Below, in pieces: positions 44,568 through 53,420 of a stretch of 64,000 bases of DNA (position 1 is its first letter; each line of letters begins with the position of its first letter). Source of the stretch: an uncultured Clostridia bacterium (GTDB taxonomy: Bacteria; Bacillota; Clostridia; Oscillospirales; CAG-272); NCBI GenBank assembly GCA_947588825.1, contig CANPZU010000001.1, positions 1 to 64,000 on the forward strand, given 5' to 3'. Made by a program: the position numbers and the translations under genes. The notes beneath the pieces are model-generated. The model was not told the DNA's origin. It saw nothing but the letters and a program-made list of their open reading frames with translations, and made no database searches.

Positions 44568-46103
44568 ATGGAAGAAAAAATACTGGTGCTTGATTTTGGC
44601 GGACAGTACAATCAGCTCATAGCCCGAAGGGTCCGCGAGCAGCACGTATATGCAGAGATCAAACCTTACAACAAAATCACTCCTGATCAGATCAAAAAAG
44701 AGGGATATAAAGGGATAATTTTCACCGGAGGTCCGAACAGCGTATACGACGCTTCCTCTCCTCACTATGACCCGAAGATACTTGAACTTGGCATACCGAT
44801 CCTTGGAATATGCTACGGCGTTCAGCTTATGGCGTACATGGCGGGAGGAGAGATATGCAAGGCGAGAGAGGGAAGCGAGTACGGCAAGGCTGTGCTTCAC
44901 ACCTTTGACGACAAGCTTTTTAAGGACGTCCCCGAAGAAAGCGTATGCTGGATGAGCCATACCGACTACGTGAAGATTCCGCCGAAAGACTTTTTGATCA
45001 CCGCCTACACGGCCAACTGCCCGTGCGCCGCGATGTGCGACGAGGAGAGAAATTTGTACGGAGTGCAGTTTCACCCCGAGGTGACGCACACCGAGTATGG
45101 CAAACAGATACTTCACAATTTTCTCTTTGACATCTGTGCGCTTAAGGGCGAGTGGCGTATGGAAGATTTCGCAAGGCGCACCATAGAAAAATACAAAAAA
45201 GAGCTTTCCGGCAAAAAGGTACTTCTCGCCCTTTCGGGAGGGGTCGATTCCTCTGTGGCGGCGGTGCTTATCGGCAAAGCGATCGGGGATGACTTGACAT
45301 GCGTTTTTGTCGATCACGGTCTGCTGCGCAAGAATGAAGGGGATTTTGTCGAGAGCACCTTTAAAGAAAAATTCGGAATGAATATAATAAGGGTTAACGC
45401 CGAGGAACGCTTTCTCAAAAAGCTTTCCGGCGTTACCGAGCCCGAGAAAAAACGTAAAATAATCGGGGAGGAATTTATCCGTGTTTTTGAGGACGAGGCG
45501 AAAAAGCTCGGAAAGATAAACGTTCTTGTTCAGGGAACCATCTATCCAGACGTGATCGAGAGCGGACTCGGCGATTCGGCGGTTATAAAGAGTCATCACA
45601 ATGTGGGCGGACTGCCCGACGTTATTGCTTTTGACGAGATAGTCGAGCCCCTTCGCGAGCTTTTCAAGGATGAGGTCAGGGAAGTGGGCACCAAGCTCGG
45701 CATTCCACACGAGCTCGTATGGCGTCAGCCCTTTCCGGGTCCGGGACTTGCGGTGCGAGTGATCGGAGAGATAAGCAGGCCAAAGCTTGATATACTGCGT
45801 GAGGCGGACGCGATATTCCGTGAGGAGATTGCCGCTGCGGGACTTGAAAAAATGACAAATCAGTATTTTGCGGTCCTTGCGGGAATTCGCAGCGTAGGAG
45901 TTATGGGAGACGCTCGGACATACGGCTACACAATAGCGCTGAGAGCCGTCACCACCGATGACTTTATGACCGCCGAATGGACCAAGCTTCCTTACGACGT
46001 CCTTGAAAGATCGAGCAACCGTATAACTAACGAAGTGAAAGGCGTTTCAAGAGTGGTTTACGATATAACCTCCAAACCCCCCGCAACGGTCGAGTGGGAA
46101 TAA
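44568..46103 (+). CDS. guaA: GMP synthase (glutamine-hydrolysing)
   Basis: GuaA aminates XMP to GMP. The 511-aa protein has a class I amidotransferase domain (Cys in [10 protein letters not shown], His/Glu in VQFHPEVTH), an ATP pyrophosphatase domain ([12 protein letters not shown] near 224) and the C-terminal dimerisation domain ending KPPATVEWE. It is the last gene of the asnB-pur operon. Its final codons and stop form the 14-bp attL of the mobile element, and the reading frame is preserved by the insertion. Confidence 0.96.
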   Translation: MEEKILVLDFGGQYNQLIARRVREQHVYAEIKPYNKITPDQIKKEGYKGIIFTGGPNSVYDASSPHYDPKILELGIPILGICYGVQLMAYMAGGEICKAREGSEYGKAVLHTFDDKLFKDVPEESVCWMSHTDYVKIPPKDFLITAYTANCPCAAMCDEERNLYGVQFHPEVTHTEYGKQILHNFLFDICALKGEWRMEDFARRTIEKYKKELSGKKVLLALSGGVDSSVAAVLIGKAIGDDLTCVFVDHGLLRKNEGDFVESTFKEKFGMNIIRVNAEERFLKKLSGVTEPEKKRKIIGEEFIRVFEDEAKKLGKINVLVQGTIYPDVIESGLGDSAVIKSHHNVGGLPDVIAFDEIVEPLRELFKDEVREVGTKLGIPHELVWRQPFPGPGLAVRVIGEISRPKLDILREADAIFREEIAAAGLEKMTNQYFAVLAGIRSVGVMGDARTYGYTIALRAVTTDDFMTAEWTKLPYDVLERSSNRITNEVKGVSRVVYDITSKPPATVEWE

Positions 46104-46105
46104 AT
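46092..46105 (+). repeat. attL (end of guaA)
   Basis: GAGTGGGAATAAAT, covering the last two codons, stop and two further bases of guaA; identical to 54561-54574. Confidence 0.85.
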
Positions 46106-46161
46106 CGTAAAGTCTGAAAAACCGCATAAACAAAGGATTTTTGGCTTGAAATTTCCCGATT

Positions 46162-46180
46162 TGATAGCAAAATGATAGCA
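46162..46180 (+). repeat. Integrase arm-type repeats, left end
   Basis: TGATAGCA at 46162-46169 and again at 46173-46180, start-to-start 11 bp (one helical turn), in the same orientation as a pair near the right end. Confidence 0.55.
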
Positions 46181-46240
46181 GGCTGAAAAACGCATTTATT
46201 GTGCGTTTCGGATGGCTTGCAGGTATATCTGAATCAATCT

Positions 46241-46281
46241 AAAAGGCATTACTGACTTTTGCAGTCGGTAATGCCTTTTTT
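46241..46281. terminator. Bidirectional terminator, left end of the element
   Basis: The 12-bp stem AAAAGGCATTAC/GTAATGCCTTTT is flanked by T or A runs on both sides. It serves the minus-strand repressor gene and possibly guaA. Confidence 0.75.
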
Positions 46282-46285
46282 GCGT

Positions 46286-46816
46286 TTATTTGTCTTTCAG
46301 TTTGTCCTTGAAAGCCCCAACCAAAGTATCGCTTAGCTCTTTGGGCGGGACACTTGCCCGAATTTCGGTATCGTCGTACTTCGGATAATGATAGCGCCAT
46401 CTGTCGTAATCTTCTCGGCTGATTTCCCCCGCTGCGAGCTTGTCTGCCTGCGCTTTCCAAGCGGTAAGCATTTGCAGCAGTTCGGCTGCGTCCTTTCCCT
46501 TGTCGGCGCTGACCTTCATGCAAACTTCGCCGTCTGCTTCGCTGACGGTAAGACCGTAGTTGTCCTCAAGGGTAAATAGGGTGTGCGCAAGCCCAATGTA
46601 ACTGTCAATATCCGGCACGGTAAGCGCCTGCGGAGAAACATCTAACGCTTGTGCCAGCGCTGCAGTGATCTCCGCTTTGGGAGAACGAGTCCCCATTTCA
46701 TACTGCGCCAGCCGAACGTCGGCGCTCTTTTCGGGGAAGCCCAGCAGCATACCGAGGTATTTTTGCGTCATACCCCGCATGGTGCGGAAAAAGTGGATTC
46801 TTTCACCGATTGCCAT
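46286..46816 (-). CDS. XRE-family repressor of the mobile element
   Basis: The 176-aa protein has an N-terminal helix-turn-helix (about residues 5-65, with MTQKYLGMLLGF and ALDVSPQAL) and an uncharacterised C-terminal part. It is transcribed divergently from xis/int. Its own promoter (46852-46880) contains CTAAGCG in the spacer, and more copies overlap the rightward promoter, so it probably represses both, like a phage repressor. Confidence 0.85.
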   Translation of the reverse strand: MAIGERIHFFRTMRGMTQKYLGMLLGFPEKSADVRLAQYEMGTRSPKAEITAALAQALDVSPQALTVPDIDSYIGLAHTLFTLEDNYGLTVSEADGEVCMKVSADKGKDAAELLQMLTAWKAQADKLAAGEISREDYDRWRYHYPKYDDTEIRASVPPKELSDTLVGAFKDKLKDK

Positions 46817-46851
46817 TGTGATTTCACTCCTTGCCTATGTACTTTGGCAAT

Positions 46852-46880
46852 AGTATAACATAAACGCTTAGGAAAGTCAA
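46852..46880 (-). promoter_or_regulatory. Repressor promoter
   Basis: Minus strand TTGACT (46880-46875), 17-bp spacer holding the operator-like CTAAGCG (46871-46865), TATACT (46857-46852). Confidence 0.75.
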
Positions 46881-46923
46881 GAGAAATCAAAACAAAAAAG
46901 TTTAATATTTTTTTGAAAACCAC

Positions 46924-46979
46924 TTGACAAAAGCAAAAGTGCTTAGTATAATAGAGGAAGACTAAGCGAATACGCTTAG
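46924..46979 (+). promoter_or_regulatory. Rightward promoter and operators of the element
   Basis: TTGACA (46924-46929), 17-bp spacer, TATAAT (46947-46952). GCTTAG lies in the spacer end (46941-46946) and the inverted pair CTAAGCG/CGCTTAG lies at 46962-46979 over the transcription start. The shared CTAAGCG motif links these sites to the one in the repressor promoter. Confidence 0.75.
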
Positions 46980-47109
46980 CAAATATCCGTCGTGTGTCAC
47001 GGTAATGGCACATCCGCTCGGGCAAATCGGGAGGCGGCCAGAAAGAATCCCGACACTAAATAAATTTGTTAGTTAAGATCAAACAGTGAAAATTGAAAGG
47101 AGGAACTTT

Positions 47110-47328
47110 ATGGCAGGAACAATGTTTATGCGAGTTGAGGAAGTAGCGGAAGAAATGGGCGTTTCCATTCCTTATGCGTACAAGCTCATCCGTAAACTGA
47201 ATAAAGAACTACAAGCCACCGGCTGTATTACGATTGCAGGAAGAATTGACCGTAAATTCTTTCATGAGAAATTTTATTCTACTAAAACAACCAATAACGA
47301 AAGGAGCAAAGATAATGGCAGCATTTAA
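47110..47328 (+). CDS. Excisionase-like DNA-binding protein
   Basis: The 72-aa MerR/excisionase-type winged helix (MRVEEVAEEMGVSIPYAYKLIRKLN) is the typical Xis partner of clostridial tyrosine integrases. AAAGGAGG is 6 bases before the ATG. It overlaps the integrase gene by 14 bp. Confidence 0.82.
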   Translation: MAGTMFMRVEEVAEEMGVSIPYAYKLIRKLNKELQATGCITIAGRIDRKFFHEKFYSTKTTNNERSKDNGSI

Positions 47329-48394
47329 GAATGAGAAAAACGGCACTTGGTTTGTCCAATTCCGATACACAGACTGGAAAGGCGAGCGCCAGCAAAAATT
47401 TAAGCGAGGCTTTGCGACAAAGCGTGAAGCGCAGGAGTGGGAACGAGAGTTCCTCACACAAAAACACGCCGATGTAACAATGACCTTTGAGAGTTTTGTT
47501 GAACTTTATGAAAAGGATATTCGCCCTCGATTAAAGGAAAACACTTGGCTTACAAAGGAAAACATCATTAAAAAGAAAATATTGCCCTATTTTGAAAAGC
47601 GCAAACTGTGCGATATATCGGCAAAAGATGTCATTGAATGGCAGAACGAAATCAGAGAACTCACTGATAAGAGCGGAAAGAAGTATTCACAGACCTATTT
47701 GAAAACCGTTCATAATCAGTTGAGTGCGCTCTTTAATCACGCAGTTCGGTACTACGGACTGAAATCCAATCCTGCGGCAATAGCCGGTAACATGGGAACG
47801 GAAGAACGCAAGGAAATGAACTTTTGGACGGTTGAGGAATACAAAAGGTTTTCTGAAACGATGATGGATAAAACCCTGTCATATTACGCTTTTGAGATGC
47901 TCTATTGGTGCGGTATTCGTGAAGGTGAAATGCTTGCGCTGACGCCAGCCGATTTTGATTTCAAAGCTGAAACTGTGACAATTAACAAATCCTATCAGCG
48001 TTTACACGGCAAAGATATTATTACAACGCCGAAAACCAAGAAAAGCAACCGTACCATCAAGATGCCGAAATTTCTGTGCGAAGAAATGCAGGAGTATATC
48101 GGTATGTTCTATTCCACCGACAAAAACGACCGTCTGTTTCCTGTATCAAAGAGTTACCTTCATCACGAAATGGATCGAGGCGCAAAAGAGGCGGGCGTAA
48201 AACGCATACGGATTCACGACCTTAGACACAGCCATGTTTCGCTGCTTATTGAAATGGGGTTTACAGCGTTGGCAATCGCTGACCGATTAGGGCACGAAAG
48301 CATAGAGGTAACCTACCGCTATGCTCACTTGTTTCCATCAAAGCAGACGGAAATGGCGAACCGATTAGATGATTTAGGAAAAGGAGCGTTCTAA
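47315..48394 (+). CDS. Tyrosine recombinase integrase
   Basis: The 359-aa Tn916/phage-type integrase has an N-terminal arm-binding domain (about 1-60), a SAM-like core-binding domain (65-160) and a catalytic domain. The catalytic residues visible are Arg in YWCGIREGEML, His-x-x-Arg in HDLRHSH, His in RLGHESIEVT and the nucleophile Tyr in RYAHLFPSK. It should recombine the guaA 3' end with the element's att site. The ATG at 47315 has AAAGGAG in front. Confidence 0.92.
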   Translation: MAAFKNEKNGTWFVQFRYTDWKGERQQKFKRGFATKREAQEWEREFLTQKHADVTMTFESFVELYEKDIRPRLKENTWLTKENIIKKKILPYFEKRKLCDISAKDVIEWQNEIRELTDKSGKKYSQTYLKTVHNQLSALFNHAVRYYGLKSNPAAIAGNMGTEERKEMNFWTVEEYKRFSETMMDKTLSYYAFEMLYWCGIREGEMLALTPADFDFKAETVTINKSYQRLHGKDIITTPKTKKSNRTIKMPKFLCEEMQEYIGMFYSTDKNDRLFPVSKSYLHHEMDRGAKEAGVKRIRIHDLRHSHVSLLIEMGFTALAIADRLGHESIEVTYRYAHLFPSKQTEMANRLDDLGKGAF

Positions 48395-48395
48395 A

Positions 48396-48728
48396 ATGTC
48401 GGCAAAGAACAGAGATAATCACAATCGTTGGCGTAACAAAACCGTGGCGTTTCGGGTATCGCCCGAAGAAGATGCCCAACTTGAAACCGCCGTGCGGCTC
48501 TCCGGCTTGACCAAGCAGGACTATATCACCCGTAGGCTACTGGAGCGGGACGTGGTCGTGCAGGGCAATCCGAGGGTGTATAAGGCGCTGCGGAACGAAC
48601 TTGCCGCCGTTCTCGAAGAACTGCGGCGCATGGAAGCCGGCAGCAGCGTCGATGACGAATTGCTGGAAACCATCGAATTGATCGCCGTGATCCTCGGCGG
48701 GATGAAAGGAGAGGAACAGAATGAATGA
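48396..48728 (+). CDS. MobC-like relaxosome protein (ribbon-helix-helix)
   Basis: The 110-aa basic protein has an N-terminal ribbon-helix-helix pattern (KTVAFRVSPEEDAQLETAVRLSGLTKQDYI) and a helical C-terminal half. Such proteins bind near oriT and assist the relaxase. It starts 1 bp after the int stop region and overlaps the next gene by 8 bp. Confidence 0.75.
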   Translation: MSAKNRDNHNRWRNKTVAFRVSPEEDAQLETAVRLSGLTKQDYITRRLLERDVVVQGNPRVYKALRNELAAVLEELRRMEAGSSVDDELLETIELIAVILGGMKGEEQNE

Positions 48729-49803
48729 ACAAAAAGAAATGACCGCCCGCAGCACATCTGTTGGCGCAGATGATGGGCAGTCACTCCATGTATCTGTTAA
48801 TAGTATAACCAATCGGGGCGAAAAAATCAATCCCCTCGAAACAATTTCCATGAGCGAACTGTACGAAACCGTTTATCCGAGCAGGCCGCCGCTGATCGAC
48901 GGCTTGCTCTACCCCGGCGCTTATCTGTTCGTGGGAGCGCCGAAGCTGGGCAAGAGCTTCCTGATGGCGCAGCTTGCCTACCACATCAGTACAGGGACAG
49001 CGCTGTGGAACTATACCGTCCGAAAAGGAACGGTGTTGTACCTTGCGCTGGAAGATGACTACCGCCGCTTGTAGGAACGGCTCTATCGGATGTTCGGAAC
49101 CGAGGGAGCAGAAAATCTGTACTTCTCTGTCTCGGCGGGTCATCTGGAAAGCGGACTGGACGAACAGTTGCAGAGCTTTATGAACGACCACCCCGATACC
49201 CGACTCATTATCATTGATACGCTGCAAAAGGTGCGGGAGGTCGGCGGCGAGAGTTACAGCTACGCAAACGACTATCAAATCATTACCCGGCTGAAAACCT
49301 TTGCAGACCGATATGGGATCTGTCTGCTGCTCGTTCACCATACACGAAAGCAACAGGCGGATGATAAGTTTGATATGATCTCCGGCACGAACGGATTGCT
49401 CGGTGCGGCAGACGGAGCGTTCCTGCTCCAAAAGGAAAAGCGCACAAGCAACGCCGCCACGCTGGAAATATCGGGACGGGATCAGCAAGACCAAAAGCTC
49501 TATCTCGCCCGTAACCCCGAACGGTTGATATGGGAACTGGAAAAGACGGAAACTGAGCTTTGGAAAGAGCCGCCGGAACCTCTGCTTGAAGAAATCGCAA
49601 AGCATATCAACGCTGATTTCCCACAGTGGAACGGCACCCCGACGGAGCTTGTAGCTCTGCTTGCGATTGACACTCAGCCGAACGCCCTCACAAAGAAACT
49701 GAATGTCAACGCCGGGCGGCTGTTCAACGAATACGGTATCCGATATGAGAACAGCCGCAGTCACGACGGGCGCAAGGTGAGCTTTCAGCTTGTGCAGGCG
49801 TGA
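48721..49803 (+). pseudogene. RepA-like AAA ATPase interrupted by an in-frame amber codon
   Basis: The frame would give 360 aa: Walker A VGAPKLGKSF near residue 78, Walker B LIIIDTLQKV, and LLLVHHTRK typical of RecA/RepA-like ATPases on mobilizable elements. Codon 118 (49072-49074) is TAG inside LALEDDYRRL-stop-ERLYRMFG, where homologues read Gln, so a single C-to-T change explains it. The frame is otherwise intact on both sides, which suggests a recent mutation or possible suppression. Re-initiation could occur at the ATG at 49090. Confidence 0.8.
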
Positions 49804-50027
49804 CGGTGCGTGACGGTCGTGTCGATGATTTAGGCAGTGGGTGCGGTGTCAAAAACACCGTCACCATCGACACGCACCGTCACGGCAAAGTTTAGACGGG
49901 GATGCAAGGGTGTCCTTTTCAAAGGACAGTCCTTGCCCCTCGGAGAGCGCAAAACCTGCTTGCAGGTTGCATTTTTGATAGGCTCGCCTGTCAAAAGTGC
50001 CTTTGCGTTACTTTTGGCAAAAGTAAC
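49801..50027 (+). other. Hairpin-rich region, candidate oriT
   Basis: TGACGGTGCG (49801-49810) with CGCACCGTCA (49873-49882), TGTCGATG with CATCGACA, and an inner CGGTGT-CAAAA-ACACCG form one large hairpin. GTCCTTT/AAAGGAC (near 49912-49928) and GTTACTTTT-GGC-AAAAGTAAC (50007-50027) follow. The position directly upstream of the relaxase gene suits an origin of transfer. No nic site is claimed. Confidence 0.5.
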
Positions 50028-50069
50028 AAAACCCCGGCTGACGCCGGATAAGGAAAAGGAAGTGATATT

Positions 50070-51239
50070 TTGAAAAGAACGATCAGTGCAATGGTCGGGA
50101 AAGGCTCGGTCAATCACAACAGCCGCAATTTTACGGCAGAAAATGTTGACCCGGAACGTACCCGATTCAATATAGATTACTGCAACGAACCCATCAAGAA
50201 AGTGTACCACAAGCTCTTTGATGAGGCTCTCAAAAAGTACAACGAGAAGCAGAAACGAGCCGACCGACGCATCGAAGATTACTACGAAAAGATCAGCACC
50301 GGCAGGCAGGAAAAACCGTTCCACGAAGTCATCTTGCAGATCGGAAACTTCGAGGACATGAACGCTCAAAGCGAGAACGGACAGCTTGCGAAGCAGATTT
50401 TGGACGAGTATTTCCACGGCTTTCAGGAGCGCAATCCCCACCTGTATGTGTTCTCAGCGCACCTCCACATGGACGAAGCGACGCCCCATATCCACATTGA
50501 TTTTGTACCGTTCACCACCAGAAGTGAGCGTGGATTGGAAACCCGTGTATCGCTGAAACAGGCGCTCGCCGCACAGGGATTTCAAGGCGGAAAGAAGCGG
50601 GATACGGAATGGAACCAATGGGTACAGTCCGAAAAGGAGCAACTTGCCGCCGTCATGGAGCGCCACGGAATCGAGTGGGAGCAGAAGGGTACGCACAACA
50701 AGCATCTGGACGTTCTTGACTTCAAGGTGCAGGAGCGAGAGAAGGAACTGGAAGCGCTGAATGAACAGGTTGCGGCGAAAACCGATGAAGTCAAATCCCT
50801 CTCTAACCGTGTGGCGATTTTCGATGACGGGCTGGAACGCTTGCAAACGATCAGCGATGGGCTGGATACTGCGCCGGAATACAATCTGCCGGAACCGATG
50901 GGACTAATGAGCGCAAAATCCTATAAGACCAAGTTTGTCGATCCGCTGATAAGCAAGCTGAAATCGCTAATCAAATCGGTATTCGCCCGCTGTTTTGCGG
51001 CGCTGGATGACTACCACAGGCTCAATGTTACGAACGGAGAACTCTATCGTGAGAACGAGAAGCTGACCAAAATCAACGACCTGCTCAAAGGTGAAAACGA
51101 CAACCTTCGGGGTGAAAACAGGGATTATAAGCTGCTCCGAAAGGTATTCGGGAGCAAGCAAATCGACAGCCTGTTGGAGCAGGCAAAGCAGTCTAAACAG
51201 CGTGAAAAACGCTTTAGAAATAATAATTTTGAAAGGTAG
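50070..51239 (+). CDS. MobV-type relaxase (plasmid recombination/mobilization enzyme)
   Basis: The 389-aa relaxase has the MOB_V/Pre signature HLHMDEATPHIHIDFVP, whose His and Asp/Glu bind metal, near residue 133. The C-terminal half (about 215-380) is coiled-coil rich (EREKELEALNEQVAAKTDEV; YRENEKLTKINDLLKGENDN). It starts with TTG at 50070, with AAGGAAG 7 bases upstream. It would nick the nearby hairpin-rich region for conjugal mobilization by a helper. Confidence 0.88.
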   Translation: MKRTISAMVGKGSVNHNSRNFTAENVDPERTRFNIDYCNEPIKKVYHKLFDEALKKYNEKQKRADRRIEDYYEKISTGRQEKPFHEVILQIGNFEDMNAQSENGQLAKQILDEYFHGFQERNPHLYVFSAHLHMDEATPHIHIDFVPFTTRSERGLETRVSLKQALAAQGFQGGKKRDTEWNQWVQSEKEQLAAVMERHGIEWEQKGTHNKHLDVLDFKVQEREKELEALNEQVAAKTDEVKSLSNRVAIFDDGLERLQTISDGLDTAPEYNLPEPMGLMSAKSYKTKFVDPLISKLKSLIKSVFARCFAALDDYHRLNVTNGELYRENEKLTKINDLLKGENDNLRGENRDYKLLRKVFGSKQIDSLLEQAKQSKQREKRFRNNNFER

Positions 51240-51248
51240 GAACAGACA

Positions 51249-51626
51249 ATGAAAAACCACATCACAGACAAAAAGACGGGGATCGGCTACACCCTGCAAG
51301 GCGACTACTATCTGCCCGATCTTGCATTACCTGCCGAGGAGGAACAGTCCATAGGCATTTGGGGGCAGCGGCACTTGCGGTATCTCCGGCAGCACAAACG
51401 GCTGCTTTATACCAACCTGCTGACTTCCTGCAAGCTGAACGGCTATCTTGCAGACATCGACCGACAGGCAGAGGAAATGTTTTCCCGGCTGGTAAAGCAG
51501 ATGGCAGAGCGTGAGGGCGTAACCGAAGCGCTCAAAGCGCAAGATCAGATGGCTTGGGTCGGACGGATGAACAATATCCGCAACCGAGCCGCCGAGGTCG
51601 TTTACAGCGATTTGATTTACAACTGA
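51249..51626 (+). CDS. TnpV family transposon protein
   Basis: The 125-aa protein matches TnpV of Tn4451-type clostridial elements: an acidic N-terminus (YTLQGDYYLPDL), GQRHLRYLRQHKR, and the closing MNNIRNRAAEVVYSDLIYN. Its role is unknown. It follows the relaxase gene by 9 bp. A diverged fragment of the 3' end of a second copy lies at 53002-53043. Confidence 0.8.
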   Translation: MKNHITDKKTGIGYTLQGDYYLPDLALPAEEEQSIGIWGQRHLRYLRQHKRLLYTNLLTSCKLNGYLADIDRQAEEMFSRLVKQMAEREGVTEALKAQDQMAWVGRMNNIRNRAAEVVYSDLIYN

Positions 51627-51778
51627 TACCCGTTTAACAGGGAATTGCCGCTGTCAACCGATGGCGGCTTTTCCTTTTCAGCAGGTGTTCAAGAAGTCAT
51701 AAAGTCGGCAGTATAGTCGAAGGGGGTATTCTCAAGGGTTTTGATTTTTGAACAATGTGTGATTTTTTCAAAACTCTC

Positions 51779-51824
51779 TTGACAACTACTACGGTTAGTG
51801 ATATACTTATTACGGTAACCGTAA
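51779..51824 (+). promoter_or_regulatory. Promoter and palindromic operator of the PadR gene
   Basis: TTGACA (51779-51784), 17-bp spacer, TATACT (51802-51807), then the palindrome TTACGGTAACCGTAA (51810-51824) and a half site TACGGTTA in the spacer. This is typical of PadR autoregulation. Confidence 0.75.
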
Positions 51825-51840
51825 CAAAGGAGGCGTAAAA

Positions 51841-52167
51841 TTGCGTGACAATATAAAGGGCGGCGCACTGACGGAAGTAACATTCTTTGTTTTGCTTTCG
51901 GTTTATCAGCCGAGGCACGGATATGCAATCATGCAGTTTATTGAAGAAAAAACGAACGGTCGCCTGGTGCTTGGAGCGGGAACGCTGTATGGGGCGCTCA
52001 CATCTTTGGAAGAGAAAGGGTGGATCATACCGTGCGGCAATGCAGGTGGACGAAAAAAAGAATATCTCATCACAGAAGCAGGAAAAGAAATCTGCAATAA
52101 AGAAATTGTTCGATTAAAAGAACTGGTCAAAATAGCCGGGGAAATTATGGAGGAAAATGATGGGTAA
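51841..52167 (+). CDS. PadR-family transcriptional regulator
   Basis: The 108-aa winged helix has the PadR pattern (LLSVYQPRHGYAIMQFIE, GTLYGALTSLEEKGWI, RKKEYLITEAGKE). It starts with TTG after AAAGGAGG. It overlaps the DUF2812 gene by about 11 bp; PadR plus DUF2812 is a frequent clostridial pair in which the regulator controls the membrane partner. Confidence 0.88.
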   Translation: MRDNIKGGALTEVTFFVLLSVYQPRHGYAIMQFIEEKTNGRLVLGAGTLYGALTSLEEKGWIIPCGNAGGRKKEYLITEAGKEICNKEIVRLKELVKIAGEIMEENDG

Positions 52168-52978
52168 AAAATATTATCGCTTCTTTTGGGGCTTTCTGAA
52201 AAAACAGGAAAACTGGCTGAATGAAATGGCGGATAAAGGCCATCGCCTGATTCGTACAGGCAGGGCATGGTATGAGTTTGAGGATTGTGAACCGGGTAAA
52301 TACCGCTATGCAGTAGAATTTGTCGGAGAAAAATCGAAACAGAACGCCAAAGAGTATGTGTCTTTTTTAGAGGATTTCGGCTATCGTGTGTTATTTAAGA
52401 ATTTGAATCTTGATTATTCTGTGGGGAAAGCTGTTTTTCGCCCGTGGGCAAAAAAAGGCGGTAAAATCGCAACGACCGGAGGCTCTTACAACAAAGAACT
52501 TCTTCTCGTAGAAAAGGAAAACGACGGGAAGCCGTTTGAATTGCACACTACCGACGAGGACATCCGAGAGTATAAAAAAACGCTGCGCAGGCCTTGGATT
52601 TTTTGTATCGTTACCATCCTTATTGTTCTTTTCATCTCTTTTGGAAGCGGTTTCTTGGCGACGAATTTGGGCTTTGCCAGTGTCAAAAGCGCTACAAGAA
52701 TCGGTTATGTTGGCAACGAAGGGTATAGCAGTTGGACAGGCAGATATAGTTCTCTTGATGGAACTATGAAGAAAAGCATTCACCCAAAGACTGATATGCT
52801 TCACATTGATGTAACGACCGACGGTGGGACAATCTCCATTGAAATACAAGATGCGGATGGGAATGTCATTTTTGATGAGCACGATATCGGAACCGAATCT
52901 TTTGATGTAGCCGTGTCTGGAAAGGTTGTTGTCAGAATTATAGCTGACAGTCATAAAGGCAGTTTTGATATTCATTGA
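52157..52978 (+). CDS. DUF2812 membrane protein
   Basis: The 273-aa protein has an N-terminal DUF2812 domain (about 1-125, with KYYRFFWGFLKKQENWLNEMA), one membrane helix (about 147-172) and a beta-rich outer domain rich in Gly, Asp and Thr. The function is unknown; the partner regulator suggests an envelope-stress or drug-response role. ATG codons at 52157 and 52160 are both possible after GGAGG. Confidence 0.78.
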   Translation: MMGKKYYRFFWGFLKKQENWLNEMADKGHRLIRTGRAWYEFEDCEPGKYRYAVEFVGEKSKQNAKEYVSFLEDFGYRVLFKNLNLDYSVGKAVFRPWAKKGGKIATTGGSYNKELLLVEKENDGKPFELHTTDEDIREYKKTLRRPWIFCIVTILIVLFISFGSGFLATNLGFASVKSATRIGYVGNEGYSSWTGRYSSLDGTMKKSIHPKTDMLHIDVTTDGGTISIEIQDADGNVIFDEHDIGTESFDVAVSGKVVVRIIADSHKGSFDIH

Positions 52979-53001
52979 GAGTTCTATCACACGGAAAGAT
53001 A

Positions 53002-53043
53002 AACAACAATCGAAATCGAGCCGCCGAGGTGATTTACAACTGA
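53002..53043 (+). pseudogene. 3' remnant of a second tnpV copy
   Basis: In frame it reads NNNRNRAAEVIYN then stop, against MNNIRNRAAEVVYSDLIYN in the intact gene at 51249-51626. CGAGCCGCCGAGGT and GATTTACAACTGA are shared exactly, but 15 bases between them are absent here. Confidence 0.7.
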
Positions 53044-53144
53044 CTTCCGACCATAGCGGTAGATTTCTTCACAATTCGAGTGTATAATATTTGTTGTTGA
53101 ATGGGTGTCTGTTCGACAACTCGGGATTTGATGAGGCGAAGATT

Positions 53145-53414
53145 ATGTGCGAAATATGTAAAAAAGTAAGAACGATTGATGATTTTACCACTCCCAGAGT
53201 ATATCTTGATTGTTTGAAATACATACAATCTTTGGTAGATAGCGGGTATTTTCAATTTGAGTCAAAGGATTGTAATACCGATAAAGTAAAAGATGAAAAT
53301 GGACGTTGGTTTGCAGATGTTATTAGTCATGTGATTAAATGCAAAAATTGTGGTCAGAGATTTTCTTGTGTTGCCGTTCCATATCGAGGCGGCGGAAGTT
53401 TTAGTAAAGAATAA
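53145..53414 (+). CDS. Small Cys-rich protein of unknown function
   Basis: The 89-aa protein carries CEICKK at the N-terminus and CKNCGQRFSC near residue 66, which could bind one zinc. Otherwise it is unrecognised, with an aromatic-rich middle. The start at 53145 gives Met-Cys-Glu-Ile; an in-frame start at 53091 has no ribosome site, and the GATGAGGCGAAG before 53145 is only moderate. It is cargo of the element. Confidence 0.55.
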   Translation: MCEICKKVRTIDDFTTPRVYLDCLKYIQSLVDSGYFQFESKDCNTDKVKDENGRWFADVISHVIKCKNCGQRFSCVAVPYRGGGSFSKE

Positions 53415-53420
53415 TAGTCA

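Noticed and set aside
44538..45710. A 390-codon open frame on the minus strand opposite guaA
   Set aside because: It is fully antisense to a strongly conserved guaA, and long antisense frames are expected from the codon bias of this genome. No ribosome site or family features.
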